Shown piece after piece: positions 13,698 to 14,814 of a stretch of DNA of 14,814 nt. The DNA lies in the NCBI RefSeq assembly GCF_023661085.1, contig NZ_JAHDJT010000010.1, positions 1-14,814 of the forward strand, read 5' to 3'. The first letter of the stretch is position 1, and the number at the start of each line of letters is the position of its first letter. The notes beneath the pieces are model-generated. The model was not told the origin of the DNA and searched no databases. It saw nothing but the letters and a program-made list of their open reading frames with translations. Source of the DNA: Wolbachia pipientis (lineage in GTDB: Bacteria > Pseudomonadota > Alphaproteobacteria > Rickettsiales > Anaplasmataceae). The translations under genes were made by a program, and so were the position numbers.

Positions 13698-14814
13698 TCA
13701 TCTCCTTTCAAACAATTTTTCTATATCAATTAGTTTCATTTCTATATACGTTGGTCTTCCGTGATTGCATTGCCCAGCATAAGGTGTTTCCTCCATTTGT
13801 CTCATCAACTCATTCATCTCCTCCAACTTCATTTCCCTTCCAGCTCTAATTCACCCATGGCACGCAATGGTAGCTAGTATCTTGTTCACTTTTTCTTCTA
13901 TAGGTAGCGTATCTCCTATCTCCATTAATCTATCAACTATATTCATCACCATCTCTTTCACATTTATTGTTCCTAAAATTGCAGGTATTTCTTTCACCCT
14001 TACTTTATCTTCTGATTCTATTTCAATACCAAAACCCATTTCGAAAAGCTTATCTTTATACATTTCAACCATCTCCATTCCTGCTTGGTTTTTAATCTCG
14101 ACTATTTCAGGAAGAAGAAGCTTTTGCCTTTTTATGCTTGATTTTTGTTTTAAGCACTCATAGATCAACCTCTCATGAGCTGCGTGCTGGTCTACTATAA
14201 TTAATTTGCCTTTAGCCTCAGCAATAATGTAAGTATTGTAGACCTGACAGCGTGCATATCCCAGAGGATAATTCTCTATTAAATCAATTTGCTTCCTTTC
14301 TAAAACCATCGTTCCCTTTTGGGGTGGAGATTCTCCATATTTAAACGTTTCTGGTAAGCTTTGCCTTCTTTCATCTGGTGCATTGAATTCTTTCATTAGA
14401 CGATTTTCTAAAAGACTTGGTCTCTTTTCATAAAACTCTTTTTGATCTTTTTTCTCTTGACTATCAACCTGCTCTTGGCTTTTACTATCATTAAAAATTA
14501 GCTCCTCTTCAATACCTTGATCACCCGCTGCAAATCTCGTTGATAGTGTTTTTATTATCCCTCTTCTCACTATTTCATATATTAGCCTTTTATTCTGAAA
14601 TCTTACTTCCGATTTATTTGGATTCACATTTACATCTACTTGGTCATATGGTACTTCTAAATGCAACACTGCAAAAGGATACCTATTGTTTGGAATAAAA
14701 TCGTGATACGCATATCTCATTGCACCAATAAGTAGATTATCTTTTATTGGCCTTCCATTAACAAACGTATAGATCTGAGTTGAATTGCCACGACTAATAG
14801 TTGGTTTACAGATG
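13698..14814 (-). pseudogene. mutL: DNA mismatch repair protein MutL, partial, with an in-frame TGA near the C-terminus
   Basis: The frame enters from the right edge; the N-terminal ATPase part lies outside. The first visible residues, [20 protein letters not shown] then [18 protein letters not shown], belong to the end of the ATPase/transducer region. [14 protein letters not shown] follows, where most MutL have VHPxK. A variable linker comes next, then the endonuclease-type C-terminal domain with [12 protein letters not shown] (DQHA at 14181-14192). A TGA at 13851-13853 interrupts [23 protein letters not shown]. The same frame continues to the TGA at 13698-13700 and contains [20 protein letters not shown], the metal-binding CxHGRP motif (13752-13769). 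The truncated product loses 50 residues with that motif and should lack nicking activity. It may be a second, mobile MutL, like the Octomom copy WD0509 of wMel, so repair would not depend on it. Confidence 0.88.
13851..13853 (-). other. Premature in-frame TGA within mutL
   Basis: On the - strand the codons read GCT TGC CAT GGG TGA ATT AGA GCT GGA. MutL proteins usually have a small residue (ACHGSIRAG or similar) here, so TCA to TGA is a likely change. Family sequence continues for 50 codons beyond, with no frameshift. Confidence 0.85.

Noticed and set aside
1..14814. CRISPR array, tRNA, rRNA, IS element or att site
   Set aside because: No regularly spaced repeats, cloverleaf, transposase motifs with terminal repeats, or integrase/attachment core were found by eye on either strand.

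Overview
This AT-rich window (roughly two thirds A+T by eye) is best read as the right part of a WO-type prophage in a Wolbachia genome. The identification rests on protein families and gene order: a P2-like contractile tail cassette, a membrane-anchored ankyrin protein, a Rickettsiales-type Pld, a patatin, several double-HTH regulators, a RadC-family protein and a MutL. No similarity search was run.

Left part, 1-6110, + strand: a tightly packed P2-like tail operon in the P2 order. It holds the end of a small upstream ORF, tail sheath FI, tail tube FII, chaperone E with a probable -1 frameshift product E+E', tape measure T, then U, X and D. Genes overlap or abut (8-nt overlap before FI, 1-nt T/U, 4-nt U/X, X/D directly adjacent). 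FI and D are each split by one in-frame TGA, so as it stands this prophage should not make intact FI or D unless TGA is read through.

Middle, 6111-8469: a short cargo block. A small ankyrin protein with an N-terminal membrane segment is followed by a short holin-like membrane/coiled-coil protein (+). Then come a secreted or lipoprotein-like single-HKD phospholipase D/nuclease (-) and a patatin-like phospholipase (+). Pld and patatin are divergent with overlapping start codons. The patatin has GxSxG changed to ExSxG.

Right part, 8470-14814, all - strand: in transcription order, mutL (runs off the window), regulator R3, radC-like, an uncharacterised 398-aa protein, regulator R2 and regulator R1. 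Each regulator is an internal duplication of an XRE-type HTH plus a short 'AKxLVKEG' helical module. R2 and R3 are close paralogues and form a diverged direct repeat around radC and the 398-aa gene. The order mutL / HTH regulator / radC matches, from memory, the WD0509-WD0508-WD0507 end of the wMel 'Octomom' region. mutL also carries one in-frame TGA, which removes the C-terminal 50 residues including the CxHGRP motif.

Thus the window joins a decaying tail module to a set of host-interaction and regulatory cargo genes. All three premature stops are TGA with intact frame on both sides, which suggests recent point-mutational decay. No rRNA, tRNA, CRISPR array, IS element, integrase or att site was recognised. 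No gene-free stretch exceeds about 170 bases.
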